Part shown: in pieces, positions 34,946 to 44,343 of the stretch
How the letters are laid out: each line of letters opens with the position of its first letter
How positions within the stretch are numbered: the first letter of the stretch is position 1
Assembly: GCA_022071955.1 (NCBI GenBank)
Contig: JAJVIM010000003.1
Span: 372,001-436,000, forward strand
Length of the DNA stretch: 64,000 nt
Source: Anaerolineae bacterium
GTDB lineage: Bacteria > Chloroflexota > Anaerolineae > 4572-78 > J111
Reading direction: 5' to 3'
Made by a program: the position numbers and the translations under genes
Notes under the pieces: model-generated
Told to the model about the DNA's origin: nothing
Database searches by the model: none
Seen by the model: the letters and a program-made list of their open reading frames with translations, nothing else

Positions 34946-36139
34946 ATGAAGTACGATCTGGTTTTTGAGGGCGGCGGCGCCAAAGGGATGGTTTTTGTGG
35001 GGGCGATGCAGGAGTTTGAGGCCCGCGGGCATACTTACCAGCGGCTGCTCGGCACTTCTGCGGGAGCGATTACGGCCGCGCTGCTGGCCGCCGGCTATTC
35101 GGCGGCCGAGATGCTGGCTGTGCTCGCTGAACGGGAAGACGGCAAATCTGTATTTGAGGGATTTATGGGCATCCCCACCCGCTTTGAACGGGCAGAAATC
35201 GAGCAGAGCCTGACCTACGAACTGCTGCAAAATGTCGATATTCCCCTCATCCCGGAAGTTGTCGAAGCCAGATTTGACCATTTACTCATCAACGCGCTGA
35301 TGGCGCAGCCCGGTTATCGCAACGTGTTCTCGTTTGTGGAGTTGGGCGGCTGGTTTTCGGCGCACCGTTTTGTCAGTTGGCTGGAACGAAAGCTGGATAC
35401 CGGGCAGTTTCGGGGCCGGGCCCGTCAATTTAGCCGGATGACTCTGGCCGAATTTTTTGCGGCCACCGGCACGGAACTGACTGTGATCGCCACGGACACC
35501 ATCGGCGAGCGGATGCTGGTTTTAAACCACATCACCGCGCCCAATTGCCCGGTGGTTTGGGCGGTGCGCATGTCGATGAGCATCCCCCTGATCTGGCCCG
35601 AAGTTGAATGGCTGGCCGAGTGGGGCCAGTACCAAAACAAAGATATTACCGGCAATTTGATTGTTGACGGCGGCCTGCTCTCAAACTTTCCGCTCGAACT
35701 TTTTGTTTCCAATCACCCCGACGTGCTGGCGGTGATGGGGTCGGAAACCGGCGACGCCATTTTGGGGCTGCTGATTGATGAAACGCTGCCGGTAGAAGGC
35801 GCGCCGGCCATCGCTGCCGCGGGGTTGGAGGCGCGGCTGGGCAAGCTGCGGATTGTGCGCCGGATTACCCGCCTGGTCAACACCGCTACCCAGGCCCACG
35901 ATAAAATTGTCATCGACAAGTTTAAAAACCTGGTGGCCCGGCTGCCCGCCAAAGGTTTCGGCACCACCGAGTTTGATATGAGCAACGAGCGCCGGGCGGC
36001 ATTGGTCGCTGCCGGGCAAAAACACACAGCCGACTTTTTTAACCGGGTCTCCATTGCCGCGCTTCCCCCGGCCCCGGACGCCGATGTGGCCGATTACGCC
36101 GACCGGGTGGCCATTAGAATTTTGCAGACCCATGAATAG
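34946..36139 (+). CDS. Patatin-like phospholipase
   Basis: 397 residues. The oxyanion motif EGGGAKGMVFVGA starts the protein, the nucleophile Ser is in GTSAGA and the catalytic Asp in VDGGLLSNFPLEL, the Ser-Asp dyad of patatins. It hydrolyses acyl lipids; there is no signal peptide, so it acts in the cytoplasm or at the inner membrane. GCAGGAGGTAA precedes the ATG. The stop overlaps the start of rarD by 8 bp. Confidence 0.92.
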   Translation: MKYDLVFEGGGAKGMVFVGAMQEFEARGHTYQRLLGTSAGAITAALLAAGYSAAEMLAVLAEREDGKSVFEGFMGIPTRFERAEIEQSLTYELLQNVDIPLIPEVVEARFDHLLINALMAQPGYRNVFSFVELGGWFSAHRFVSWLERKLDTGQFRGRARQFSRMTLAEFFAATGTELTVIATDTIGERMLVLNHITAPNCPVVWAVRMSMSIPLIWPEVEWLAEWGQYQNKDITGNLIVDGGLLSNFPLELFVSNHPDVLAVMGSETGDAILGLLIDETLPVEGAPAIAAAGLEARLGKLRIVRRITRLVNTATQAHDKIVIDKFKNLVARLPAKGFGTTEFDMSNERRAALVAAGQKHTADFFNRVSIAALPPAPDADVADYADRVAIRILQTHE

Positions 36140-37079
36140 AGGGCTGCTGTACGCCATTGGCGCATACACTCTGTGGGGGCTGCTGCCAATTTACTGGAAG
36201 GCGCTCCACGCCGTGCCGGCCACCGAAATTGTCAGCCACCGCATGGCCTGGTCGCTGCTGTTTGTGCTGGCTTTGCTGGCCCTCAAACAGCGCTGGGCCT
36301 GGCTCGGCGCGGTGAGCCGGCAGCCCAAAACGCTGCTGATTGTTTTTTTGGCCGGCTGTATTTTGGCCGCCAACTGGCTCACCTATGTGTGGGGCGTTAA
36401 CGCCGGCTACGTGGTAGAAACCAGCCTGGGTTACTTCATTAATCCGCTGGTCAGCGTGTTGATGGGGGTTATCTTTTTGCGGGAGCGACTGCGCGGCTGG
36501 CAGTGGCTGGCCATCGGTTTTGCGCTGGTGGGGGTGTTGTACCTCACCCTGCGCTACGGCACGCTGCCCTGGATTGCGCTGGTACTGGCGTTGTCGTTTG
36601 CCCTGTACGGGCTGCTCAAAAAAGCCACTCCGCTCAATGCGCTCGAAGGGTTGTCGCTGGAAACGGCGCTGATGTTTCCACCGGCCTTTGGCTACCTTCT
36701 GTTTTTGGAGCTGAATGGCAGCGGCTCGCTGGGCCACGCCAACCCAACCATCACCCTGCTGCTGGTACTCACCGGCGTGGCCACGGGCGTGCCGCTGCTG
36801 ATGTTTTCGGCGGCGGCGCGGCGCATCCCGCTGTCGATGCTGGGTATTTTGCAGTACATCGCCCCCACCTTTCAGTTTTTGCTGGGGGTGTATCTGTACC
36901 ACGAACCCTTTGATCAGAGCCGGCTGATTGGTTTTGGGCTGATCTGGACGGCGCTGCTGATCTACTCGGTTGAGGGGTTTCTGGCCCGCCGCGGCCAGCT
37001 TCGATACCGCTATTCCACCCAACCCGCGGAGATATCCCATGTCGACATGGTGGCTGCACCCAAGCCTGACCGTCACTAA
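36132..37079 (+). CDS. rarD: EamA-family transporter, RarD type
   Basis: 315 residues with ten hydrophobic segments. N-terminal text GLLYAIGAYTLWGLLPIYWK and the middle SLGYFINPLVSVLMGV are typical of RarD. The family belongs to the drug/metabolite transporter superfamily; the substrate is not established. ATG at 36132 lies inside the patatin 3' end. Confidence 0.9.
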   Translation: MNRGLLYAIGAYTLWGLLPIYWKALHAVPATEIVSHRMAWSLLFVLALLALKQRWAWLGAVSRQPKTLLIVFLAGCILAANWLTYVWGVNAGYVVETSLGYFINPLVSVLMGVIFLRERLRGWQWLAIGFALVGVLYLTLRYGTLPWIALVLALSFALYGLLKKATPLNALEGLSLETALMFPPAFGYLLFLELNGSGSLGHANPTITLLLVLTGVATGVPLLMFSAAARRIPLSMLGILQYIAPTFQFLLGVYLYHEPFDQSRLIGFGLIWTALLIYSVEGFLARRGQLRYRYSTQPAEISHVDMVAAPKPDRH

Positions 37080-38223
37080 CGACCAGTTATATTTCGATGG
37101 CCATTCGCTGCGAGAACTGGCCCGGCAGCACGGCACGCCGCTGTACGTGTACAGCCGGGCCACCATTCAGCGCCAGCTTGGCCTGCTGCAGAGCGCGCTG
37201 GCGGAACTACCCGTTGCCAGCAAAATTTACTACGCCATGAAATCCAATCGCCATCCGGGGGTGCTGGCGGCGGTGCGGCAGGTGCCGGACGTCGGCATCG
37301 ATGCCTGCTCGCCGCGAGAGGTTTCGCTGGCGCGGGAGCACGGTTTTTCGGCCCCGGAAATTTCGTTCAATGCCGGGATGCTCTCCAACCGCGATCTGGC
37401 GTTTGTAGCCGAAAGCGGCATTCACATAACGCTCGATAGCTTCTCGGCGCTGCGGCGCTACGGCGAACTCGTACCGCGCCACACGCCGGTGGGGCTGCGC
37501 TTCAACCCCGGCATCAATGTGGGTTATTCGCCGGATACGCGCTTTAACTACAGCAACGATAAATTTGGCTTTGAGGCCGCCGAAGTGGAACAGGCGCTGC
37601 AAACCGCCCAAAGCGCCGGGCTGGTGGTTGACAGCGTGCATATGCACGTGGGCTGGGGCGTGCAGGCCAGCATGGCCGGCCAGGTGGGGCAGGCCTTTGA
37701 ACGGCTGGCCGCCGTGGCCCGCCAGATTCCCACCCTGCGAGCCGTCAACGTGGGCGGCGGGCTGGGCGGGCAGTATCAGGCCGATGACTCGCCGTTGTCG
37801 CTGGCCGCCTGGCGCGAGTTACTGCTGCGCCACCTGTCGCCGTTGGGAGCAACTTTACTATGCGAACCCGGCACATTTGTCTCGCGGCCGGCCGGGGTGC
37901 TGCTGGTTGAGGTTAACACGGTTGAGGAACGGCGCGGCGTCCACTGGCTGGGTGTTGACGCCGGCTTCGCCATCAACCCGCTGCCGGCGCTGTACGGCAT
38001 CCCGCTGAAAATTGTACCGCTGCACCGGCCGCTGGCCGAGCCGGCACAGACGTATCGGGTGGTGGGCCACATCAACGAAGTGACCGATGTTTGGGCCGCC
38101 GCCTGCCCCCTCCCTGCCGTGGCCGAAGGCGACCTGCTGGCCTTTTTGCCGGTGGGCGCGTACAGCGCCAGCATGGGCAGCGATCACTGCCTGCGCGGCC
38201 AGGCCAAAGAGATTGTAATTTAA
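37039..38223 (+). CDS. lysA: Diaminopimelate decarboxylase-like PLP enzyme
   Basis: 394 residues of the alanine-racemase fold type III group. PLP lysine in KIYYAMKSNRHP, PLP-phosphate loop GGGLGGQY, CEPGTFVSRPAGVLL and the catalytic-Cys region GSDHC, here AYSASMGSDHCLRG. In LysA this makes lysine from meso-diaminopimelate; related enzymes decarboxylate carboxynorspermidine or ornithine/arginine, and no other lysine gene is near. ATG at 37039 has GCGGAGATAT upstream and overlaps the rarD end by 41 bp. Confidence 0.8.
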   Translation: MSTWWLHPSLTVTNDQLYFDGHSLRELARQHGTPLYVYSRATIQRQLGLLQSALAELPVASKIYYAMKSNRHPGVLAAVRQVPDVGIDACSPREVSLAREHGFSAPEISFNAGMLSNRDLAFVAESGIHITLDSFSALRRYGELVPRHTPVGLRFNPGINVGYSPDTRFNYSNDKFGFEAAEVEQALQTAQSAGLVVDSVHMHVGWGVQASMAGQVGQAFERLAAVARQIPTLRAVNVGGGLGGQYQADDSPLSLAAWRELLLRHLSPLGATLLCEPGTFVSRPAGVLLVEVNTVEERRGVHWLGVDAGFAINPLPALYGIPLKIVPLHRPLAEPAQTYRVVGHINEVTDVWAAACPLPAVAEGDLLAFLPVGAYSASMGSDHCLRGQAKEIVI

Positions 38224-38227
38224 CGGT

Positions 38228-39043
38228 CTACTTCAAACTCTGCCGGGCGGCGTCGATGTCAATCTGGTGGCGCTGCCGCTCCAAAAAAATGTTCACGTGG
38301 CGGTAGCCAACATCTTTGAGCACATCCAGCGCCTCTTCAAAATTGGCGGCCACCCGCTCCGGGGCGTGCGCATCTGCGCCGACCACGACCGGAATATCGC
38401 GCCGGTGCATTTCTGCCAATAACGGCCGGGCGGGATGGAACTCGGCCAGCGGTTTGTTGAGACCAGAGGTATTCAGCTCCATTGCGATGCCGGTGGCGGC
38501 AATCCGGTCCAGGCTGCGCTGCACATCATCCCAAATCAGCTCCGGCCGCCACTGCCCCGGCTCCATAATTTTGATCAAATCGGGGTGAGCCAGCGAGTCG
38601 AACAGGCCGGATTCGGCGGCCCGGGCCAGATGCTCAAAATGAAGGCGCTGGTAAGCCACCACGTCGCCGGTAAAATAGAGATTTTTGTAATCCGGCAGCA
38701 GTGAATGCACCGACCCCAAAATGTAGTGAAAGTCGGCCCGCTGGTGGAGTTTGGTCAGCCAGGCTTCCGCGCCGGGGTAATAGTCGCTCTCCAGCCCCAG
38801 CCGCACGTCAATTTTATGGGCCCACATCTCCTGCGCGTGCTCAACCATCACCACATATTTATCAAATTCACCCAGCCCCATGCGATAGCGTGTGGCCCAG
38901 CCGTTATCAACCGGGTTGTGGCAGGTAACCGTGATGCCTTTTAAGCCGCGTTTGTGAGCTACCGCGGCGTATTCTTCTGGCCGGCCGCTGGCGTGTTTGC
39001 ACAGCGGCGTGTGCATGTGGGTTTCGTACAAAATCGGTTCCAT
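38228..39043 (-). CDS. PHP-domain phosphoesterase, histidinol-phosphatase-like
   Basis: 271 residues from ATG at 39043, with AAAGGA upstream. Metal-binding residues of the PHP fold are visible: THMHTPLCKH at the N-terminus, TVTCHNP, GLESDYYP, HPDLIK and GADAHAPERV at the end. The family includes HisK-type histidinol phosphatases; nothing else of histidine synthesis is here. Four bases separate it from the convergent lysA-like gene. Confidence 0.82.
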   Translation of the reverse strand: MEPILYETHMHTPLCKHASGRPEEYAAVAHKRGLKGITVTCHNPVDNGWATRYRMGLGEFDKYVVMVEHAQEMWAHKIDVRLGLESDYYPGAEAWLTKLHQRADFHYILGSVHSLLPDYKNLYFTGDVVAYQRLHFEHLARAAESGLFDSLAHPDLIKIMEPGQWRPELIWDDVQRSLDRIAATGIAMELNTSGLNKPLAEFHPARPLLAEMHRRDIPVVVGADAHAPERVAANFEEALDVLKDVGYRHVNIFLERQRHQIDIDAARQSLK

Positions 39044-39201
39044 ATAAGTCCTTTCCATTGGCAAAAGTCAAACCCGAACATTGTAGCACAACCACCCGCC
39101 CCCGGCGAGTCGTTTTTTGCGGTGTTCCGGCAATTCCCGGTATGGCCCTCATCCCCCCTTACCCCCTTCTCCCCGGTAGGGAGAAGGGGGATTTGACTTT
39201 T

Positions 39202-39242
39202 GGGGTCAGTTTGGGGCGGCAAAACCGCCCCAAACTGACCCC
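39202..39242. repeat. 18-bp perfect stem with 5-nt loop
   Basis: GGGGTCAGTTTGGGGCGG, loop CAAAA, then the exact complement. With neighbouring CCCCTTCTCCCC and CCCTCCCCC/GGGGGAGGGG repeats it fills the 396-bp spacer before the dtxR-like gene. No T-tract. Confidence 0.7.
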
Positions 39243-39354
39243 GCATTATTCTCCCCTCCCCCACTTTGGGGGAGGGGCAGGGGGAAATTTACCAAACCGC
39301 CAACAAATTTATAACCGTGGTTAAAACCGCGGGTGATATTTGTCAGGCGTTTCA

Positions 39355-39370
39355 TGTGACAAATGTCACT
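39355..39370. promoter_or_regulatory. CRP/FNR-type operator candidate
   Basis: TGTGA-CAAATG-TCACT matches the TGTGA-N6-TCACA layout with one mismatch, 85 bp upstream of the iron regulator gene. Confidence 0.45.
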
Positions 39371-39405
39371 GCACGGCGACTGTATTTTGTGGCATGATAC
39401 CCTCG

Positions 39406-39419
39406 TAAGGTTTACCTTA
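39406..39419. promoter_or_regulatory. DtxR/MntR-type operator candidate
   Basis: TAAGGT-TT-ACCTTA is a perfect inverted repeat with 6-bp arms, 20 bp before the start codon of a DtxR-family gene. DtxR-family boxes are TTAGGT/ACCTAA-like inverted repeats, so autoregulation by metal is likely. Confidence 0.6.
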
Positions 39420-39439
39420 TCTTTGGAGATAGTATTGTT

Positions 39440-40165
39440 ATGGGACACCATAATACTATGAGCGAAAGTATTGAGATGTACCTGCTGCGTATTGCTCTGC
39501 TGCAACAGGAATCGCAGCCGGTGCCGGTGCCCAAACTGGCGCAGGAACTGGCCGTGTCGCCTGTTTCGGCCAACGAGATGTGCCGCAAGCTCACCGAAAA
39601 GGAGCTGCTCACCTACGAACCGTACAAAGGCGTGCAGCTCACCGCCAGCGGCGAGGCAATGGCTCGGCGGGTTATCCGCCATCGCCGCCTGTGGGAAGTA
39701 TTTTTTGTGGACAGGCTGGGCCTTCAACCGGCCGAAGCCGAAGAAATTGCCTGCCGCTTTGAACACGTCACCCCGGATTCGCTGGCCGACCGGCTGGACG
39801 AATTTTTGGAGCACCCCAGCTACAGCCCGCAGCACGAACCCATCCCGGCCGGTGGTGGGGAAGCGCCAGCCCCGGCCACACTGCCGCTAACCTCGCTGGC
39901 GGCCGGAGGGCAGGCCACCATTGCCCAGCTCAACATCGATGCCGCCGCGGCCGGATTTTTGCAGCAGCAGGGGCTGCAGCCCGGCGCTCGGGTGCAGGTT
40001 GTGGCCGCCAGTAACAGCGGCGCGTTGCTGCTGGCGGTTGGCGGGCAGCGGCTGTCGGTGGTCGGTGAAATTGCGGCCAATATCGAAGTGATGATCCATC
40101 CCGAAGCGGAATCGAATTGTCAACAATCCCCTTTTCTAACGGAGGCTGTGCATGCGAATGGCTAA
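39440..40165 (+). CDS. DtxR-family metal-dependent regulator with FeoA-like C-terminus
   Basis: 241 residues: winged helix (VPKLAQELAVSPVSANEMCRKL), dimerisation and metal-binding part (RHRRLWEVFFVDRLGL, EHVTPDSLADRLDEFL) and a C-terminal SH3/FeoA-like domain. The usual Cys of CPHG before IP is replaced (SPQHEPIP). It should repress the feo genes when Fe(II) or Mn(II) is plentiful. GGAGAT precedes the ATG. Its end overlaps feoA by 14 bp, so it is the first gene of the operon it likely controls. Confidence 0.88.
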   Translation: MGHHNTMSESIEMYLLRIALLQQESQPVPVPKLAQELAVSPVSANEMCRKLTEKELLTYEPYKGVQLTASGEAMARRVIRHRRLWEVFFVDRLGLQPAEAEEIACRFEHVTPDSLADRLDEFLEHPSYSPQHEPIPAGGGEAPAPATLPLTSLAAGGQATIAQLNIDAAAAGFLQQQGLQPGARVQVVAASNSGALLLAVGGQRLSVVGEIAANIEVMIHPEAESNCQQSPFLTEAVHANG

Positions 40166-40394
40166 AGACGGAGTGCTGCCGTTATCAATGATTGCACCCG
40201 GACAGCGGGTAAAACTGGTGGGCATTACCGCCGGGCGGCGGCTGCGCCACCGGCTCACCGAACTGGGGCTGACCCCCGGCGTTGAACTGGAAGTGATGCA
40301 GGCGCAGGGTGGGCCGCTGCTGGTGTCGGTGTACAATTCCCGGCTGGCGCTGGGGCAGGGCATGGCCCACGCCATTTTGGTGGAGTTGGCCTGA
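40152..40394 (+). CDS. feoA: Ferrous iron transport protein A
   Basis: 80 residues, one SH3-like FeoA domain ([19 protein letters not shown], then [16 protein letters not shown]). It binds FeoB in the cytoplasm and supports Fe(II) uptake. ACGGAGG precedes the ATG. Its stop overlaps the feoB G-protein start (TGATG). Confidence 0.93.
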   Translation: MRMAKDGVLPLSMIAPGQRVKLVGITAGRRLRHRLTELGLTPGVELEVMQAQGGPLLVSVYNSRLALGQGMAHAILVELA

Positions 40395-40963
40395 TGAGCG
40401 ATTTTGTGATTGCCCTGGCCGGCAACCCCAACGCCGGCAAAAGCACCATTTTCAACGCCCTCACCGGCTCGCGGCAGCATGTGGGCAACTGGCCCGGCAA
40501 AACCGTCGAGAAAAAAGAGGGCTATTTTGTGCACAACGAGCAAAAATTTGTGGTGGTTGATCTGCCCGGCACGTACAGCCTGTCGGCCTTTTCCGCCGAA
40601 GAGCAGATTGCCCGCGAGTTCATTGTAAAAGCCAAACCGGCGCTGGTGGTCAACGTCATCGACGCCGCCAACCTGGAGCGAAACCTGTACCTGACCACCC
40701 AGATTTTGGAAACCGGCGCGCCGCTGGTGCTGGTATTAAATATGATGGATGTGGCTCGCAGCCGGGGTTTTCAAATTGACCTGCGCAAACTATCCGAACT
40801 GCTGGGCGGCGTGCCGGTGCTGGCCACCGCTGCCCGGCGGCAGGAAGGGCTGGCCGAATTGAAAGAACTGATTTTTCGGGCGGTGCTGCCGCCGACGCCG
40901 GACAGCAAGTTGATCCCCTCACCGCGGGTGGAACAGCCGCAGCCGGCAGGAACCCGCCCATGA
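40394..40963 (+). CDS. feoB: FeoB N-terminal G protein as a separate gene
   Basis: 189 residues with a full GTPase: G1 GNPNAGKST, switch I region [12 protein letters not shown]3 DLPGTYSL, G4 NMMD and G5-like ATAARR. It ends in a Pro-rich tail. In most bacteria this domain is joined to the membrane part in one FeoB chain; here an ATGA overlap (40960-40963) starts the next gene. The split falls between the G domain and the helical GDI domain. The frame is intact on both sides, so this is a true two-gene system and not a broken gene. Confidence 0.93.
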   Translation: MSDFVIALAGNPNAGKSTIFNALTGSRQHVGNWPGKTVEKKEGYFVHNEQKFVVVDLPGTYSLSAFSAEEQIAREFIVKAKPALVVNVIDAANLERNLYLTTQILETGAPLVLVLNMMDVARSRGFQIDLRKLSELLGGVPVLATAARRQEGLAELKELIFRAVLPPTPDSKLIPSPRVEQPQPAGTRP

Positions 40964-42678
40964 CCGCAACCAGTATACGATTTCGGGTTGATTACAACCG
41001 CACCGTTGAAGCTGAAATCAAGCGGCTCACGGCGGCCATTCAGCAAGTACCGGCGCTGGTGCAACATTACCCGCCGCGCTGGCTGGCCATTCAGCTTTTG
41101 GAGCAGGACGAAGCCCTGCTCACCGAGGTTCGCGCCGTGTGCGGCGGAGCCAAAGTTATCCCTACCCTGGAAGGCAGCCTGGCCCGGCTCACCAGCGCCT
41201 ACAGCGAAGACGTTGAGATTGTGCTGGCCGACCAGCGCTACTCGTTTGTGAATCAGGTGGTGCGGCAGGTGCTCAACCGGCCGGCCACCGCCCCGGCCAA
41301 CCTGTCGGACCGGATTGACCGGATTGTAACCCACCGCTGGCTGGGTATCCCCATCTTTTTGGCGCTGATGTGGGTGGTGTTCAAAATCACCACCGATATT
41401 GCCACGCCCTTTATTGATTGGGTTGATGGCGTGATCAGCGGGCCAATTACAAACTGGGCGGTGGCGCTGCTGTCGCTGCCGGGGTTGGGCGGCACGTGGC
41501 TGGAAAGCCTGGTGGTAGATGGCGTTATCGCCGGGGTGGGCGGAGTGCTGGTGTTTGTGCCCGTGCTGATGTCGCTGTATGTGGCGCTGGCCGTGCTGGA
41601 GGACTCCGGCTACATGGCCCGCGCCGCCTTTGTGATGGACCGGGTTATGCAGAAAATTGGGCTGCACGGCAAAAGTTTTTTGCCGATGGTGGTTGGTTTT
41701 GGCTGTTCGGTGCCGGGACTGTACGCCACCCGCACCCTCGACAACCAGCGGGACCGCATTTTAACCGGCCTGCTGGTACCGTTTATGAGTTGCGGAGCGC
41801 GGTTGCCGGTGTACGTGCTGTTTGCCACCATCTTTTTCCCGCAGAACATCGGCGTGGTGGTTTTTAGCCTGTACCTGCTGGGCATCGGCGTAGCCATTGG
41901 GCTGGGGTTGGTTTTAAAGCGCACGCTGTTCAAAACCGGCGAGGAAACTGCCTTTCTCATCGAAATGCCGCCCTACCGCCGGCCCAACCTCAAAACCGTG
42001 TGGTTTTACGTGTGGGAACGAACCTCGGCTTTTGTAAAAAACGCATGGAGCATCATTTTGGTCACCAGCATCGTCATCTGGTTTCTTATGGCGATGCCCG
42101 TTCAAGGCCGTGGCGAATTTGCCAACACGCCGGTCAGCGACAGCGCTTTTGGGCTGGTGGCCGGAGCGATAGCGCCCGTGTTTGCGCCGTTGGGGTTTGG
42201 CACGTGGGAAAGCAGCGGCGCGCTGCTCTCCGGCTTTGTGGCCAAAGAAGTGGTGGTCAGCACCACGGCCCAGGTGTACAACATTAATGACGGCACAGAT
42301 AACGCCGCCCCCACCACCTTCAGCGAAGACGTGGTTGGCATTGTTACCAGTTTTGGTCAGGCCACGCTCGATACGCTCAAAGCGGTGCCGCTGATTTTTG
42401 GCCTCAACCTGTTTGACGCCGAAGACGACAGCGCCCCAACCGATCTGATGGCCACTATTCGGGCCAACTTTGAGGCGAACAGCGGCGGCTACGGCGCGCT
42501 GGCCGCCCTGGCGTTTATGGTGTTTGTGCTGCTCTACACGCCCTGCATGGTCACGGTGGCGGCCATGCGCCAGGAACTCGGCACAAAGTGGATGTGGGTG
42601 AGTATTTTTGGCCAGTTTGGGGTAGCCTGGCTGGTCGCGTTTATTGTGTTTCAGGGCGGGAAATACCTGATAGGATAA
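40960..42678 (+). CDS. feoB: FeoB membrane channel part (helical spacer, gate and core)
   Basis: 572 residues. The first about 100 residues match the helical GDI part of FeoB ([14 protein letters not shown]). The rest is the membrane core: [29 protein letters not shown] split over two helices, [16 protein letters not shown] with the conserved Cys, a second gate repeat and the C-terminal [10 protein letters not shown]. It conducts Fe(II) across the inner membrane with the separate G protein encoded just upstream. Confidence 0.94.
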   Translation: MTATSIRFRVDYNRTVEAEIKRLTAAIQQVPALVQHYPPRWLAIQLLEQDEALLTEVRAVCGGAKVIPTLEGSLARLTSAYSEDVEIVLADQRYSFVNQVVRQVLNRPATAPANLSDRIDRIVTHRWLGIPIFLALMWVVFKITTDIATPFIDWVDGVISGPITNWAVALLSLPGLGGTWLESLVVDGVIAGVGGVLVFVPVLMSLYVALAVLEDSGYMARAAFVMDRVMQKIGLHGKSFLPMVVGFGCSVPGLYATRTLDNQRDRILTGLLVPFMSCGARLPVYVLFATIFFPQNIGVVVFSLYLLGIGVAIGLGLVLKRTLFKTGEETAFLIEMPPYRRPNLKTVWFYVWERTSAFVKNAWSIILVTSIVIWFLMAMPVQGRGEFANTPVSDSAFGLVAGAIAPVFAPLGFGTWESSGALLSGFVAKEVVVSTTAQVYNINDGTDNAAPTTFSEDVVGIVTSFGQATLDTLKAVPLIFGLNLFDAEDDSAPTDLMATIRANFEANSGGYGALAALAFMVFVLLYTPCMVTVAAMRQELGTKWMWVSIFGQFGVAWLVAFIVFQGGKYLIG

Positions 42679-42683
42679 CCAAA

Positions 42684-42998
42684 ATGCTGCAACAAGTACT
42701 ACACGAGGTAAAAGCCGCCAAAGGCGCAATCAATTTAAACGAACTGGCCCGGCAGTTGGGCATTGACCGCAGCGCGCTGGACGGCATGATTGAATTTTGG
42801 GTACGCAAGGGGCGGCTCAAAGCCGATGATCTGGCCCCGGCCGAGCCGCACGCGGCGTGCAGTAGTTGCGCCGGCAGTTGCCCCGGCCCGCAAGGCTGCC
42901 CCTTTGTGCTGACCATGCCCCGCACCTACTCGCTCAATGTGCAACGCAAACCGCCCCAGCCGGCCCCGCCGGCAAAGGGCTGCCATCGCTGCGGTTAA
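42684..42998 (+). CDS. feoC: FeoC-like winged-helix protein
   Basis: 104 residues from ATG at 42684, 5 bp after feoB. The N-terminal winged helix (INLNELARQLGIDRSALDGMIEFWVRKGRL over several helices) matches FeoC. A Cys cluster follows (CSSCAGSCPGPQGC), with a further CHRC at the end; FeoC proteins of this type can bind an Fe-S cluster. It would regulate FeoB stability or activity. It closes the feo operon. Confidence 0.82.
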   Translation: MLQQVLHEVKAAKGAINLNELARQLGIDRSALDGMIEFWVRKGRLKADDLAPAEPHAACSSCAGSCPGPQGCPFVLTMPRTYSLNVQRKPPQPAPPAKGCHRCG

Positions 42999-43029
42999 AA
43001 ATCAATCTCACGCGTCACTCTTCGCTCCC

Positions 43030-43120
43030 TGCGGTCGCTCAGAGTCTCCCCGGCAGGCCGCTTGCTGAGACCTTTTCGGAAGATTCCTCGTCGCTACGCT
43101 CTTCGGAATGACATTTAAAA
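43030..43120. repeat. Spacer repeat with TTCGGAAGATTCC/GGAATGAC
   Basis: CTCGTCGCTACG and CTTCGGAATGACA units of a dispersed repeat fill the gap between feoC and the acyltransferase gene. TTCGGAAGA and TCTTCGGAA are complementary. Confidence 0.5.
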
Positions 43121-43134
43121 AACACGCTCTGAAG

Positions 43135-43767
43135 TTACTCGCGGGCGGGCTGGTCTTCGTCTTCTTCTTTTAGCCGGACGCGGGTAGTTTGGGCCGGATA
43201 TTTGCCTGCAACATCCTGATAGAACGTGCGGATAATATCCATATCGGCTTTGATATTGCCAGTGGGGATAATGGTGGGGCCGATGCCACCCTCTTTTCGG
43301 CCAAAATCCAGATAGGCGCACACAATCGGTACTTTGGCGGTCAGGGCAATCCAGTAAAAGCCGGATTTCCAGTACTCTTTCCTTTTGCGCGTGCCGGATG
43401 GCGGCACAACCAGAATCAGCCGGCTGGACTGTTTGAAGCGGTGGACAATTTGGGTAACAACGCCGGTAGGCCGGCTGCGGTCGATGGGGATGCCACCCAG
43501 TTTGCGCATCACCCAGCCGGCCAGCGGGTATTTAAAGAGCGAGTCTTTGCCCATCCACGTTATTTTTAATTGCAGCGTCGCAGCCACGGCCAGCATAAAT
43601 AAAAAATCCCAGTTGCTGGTGTGCGGTGCGCCAATCAGCACATATTTGGGCGTGGTGGGAGCTTCGCCGCTAATGCGCCAACCTAGCAGTCGCAACGTCA
43701 GCCGGCCAAGCCAGCGGGGAAACACAAAAGAGTCAGATGCGGGCGGGAGCGAGTTTGAGCTGTCCAT
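43135..43767 (-). CDS. PlsC-like acyltransferase
   Basis: 210 residues. The catalytic HX4D motif is HTSNWD, with the second motif GGIPIDRSRP and the third VVPPSGTRKR, as in glycerolipid acyltransferases. No clear membrane helix apart from a hydrophobic stretch near the motif I region. It likely moves an acyl chain to a lysophospholipid or related alcohol. It stands alone. Confidence 0.85.
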   Translation of the reverse strand: MDSSNSLPPASDSFVFPRWLGRLTLRLLGWRISGEAPTTPKYVLIGAPHTSNWDFLFMLAVAATLQLKITWMGKDSLFKYPLAGWVMRKLGGIPIDRSRPTGVVTQIVHRFKQSSRLILVVPPSGTRKRKEYWKSGFYWIALTAKVPIVCAYLDFGRKEGGIGPTIIPTGNIKADMDIIRTFYQDVAGKYPAQTTRVRLKEEDEDQPARE

Positions 43768-43876
43768 AATCCTCGGAAGTCATGCGGTCAGGTTGTGATA
43801 CACCCGCATTGTATCATCGGCCCGGCCATCGCCCAAAATCTAACAAAATGATTTGGGCCGTGATTTTGACTCCGTT

Positions 43877-44323
43877 TCAGGCGTAGCGGTAGCTCAAATA
43901 ATGAATCTGCTCCATAATCTGCTGCAATTTTTTGTCGAGCAAGTTGTCGTTTTGCAGGCAATAAACCGGCCGGGTCATCCCCAGTTTGGCAACCAGGCAA
44001 GTCAAATCGGCCGCTGACATAACAACTACCGCAGCAATATTGGCCCACTCCGGGTTGGTTTCAAATTCCCGGCAAAGCTCCATAATTTCCGGGCCGGGCC
44101 GGCTCACGTCAAAAACCATAACATCGTAATATTGCCGGCTGACGCTGGCCACAGCCTCAACATTAGCTGCAACCTGCCGAAGCTGGCAGCCACTCTTTCT
44201 GAGTTTTTCCTGCAAATTAAAGGAACGGGCCGGATGATCCGATATCAACAAAATTGAACAGGGATGGGTTCTAAACAGAATTGGTGAATCTACAGTATTA
44301 CCGGTCCAACTGTCAAGGTTCAT
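43877..44323 (-). CDS. Receiver-like protein, partly degenerate
   Basis: 148 residues from ATG at 44323, with GGAGGAAACC upstream. A receiver-type fold is suggested by ILLISDHPARS (single Asp in place of the acidic pair), the phospho-Asp region VMVFDVSRPGPE and VVVMSA. The Lys-Pro of active receivers is missing (YCLQNDNL). It may be an atypical receiver that senses without phosphorylation. It directly follows the universal stress gene on the same strand. Confidence 0.65.
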   Translation of the reverse strand: MNLDSWTGNTVDSPILFRTHPCSILLISDHPARSFNLQEKLRKSGCQLRQVAANVEAVASVSRQYYDVMVFDVSRPGPEIMELCREFETNPEWANIAAVVVMSAADLTCLVAKLGMTRPVYCLQNDNLLDKKLQQIMEQIHYLSYRYA

Positions 44324-44343
44324 GGGTTTCCTCCGATCATTTT

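Noticed and set aside
40394..42678. feoB broken by a frameshift
   Set aside because: Both frames are complete with clean ends at a domain border and an ATGA overlap; a designed split is the better reading.
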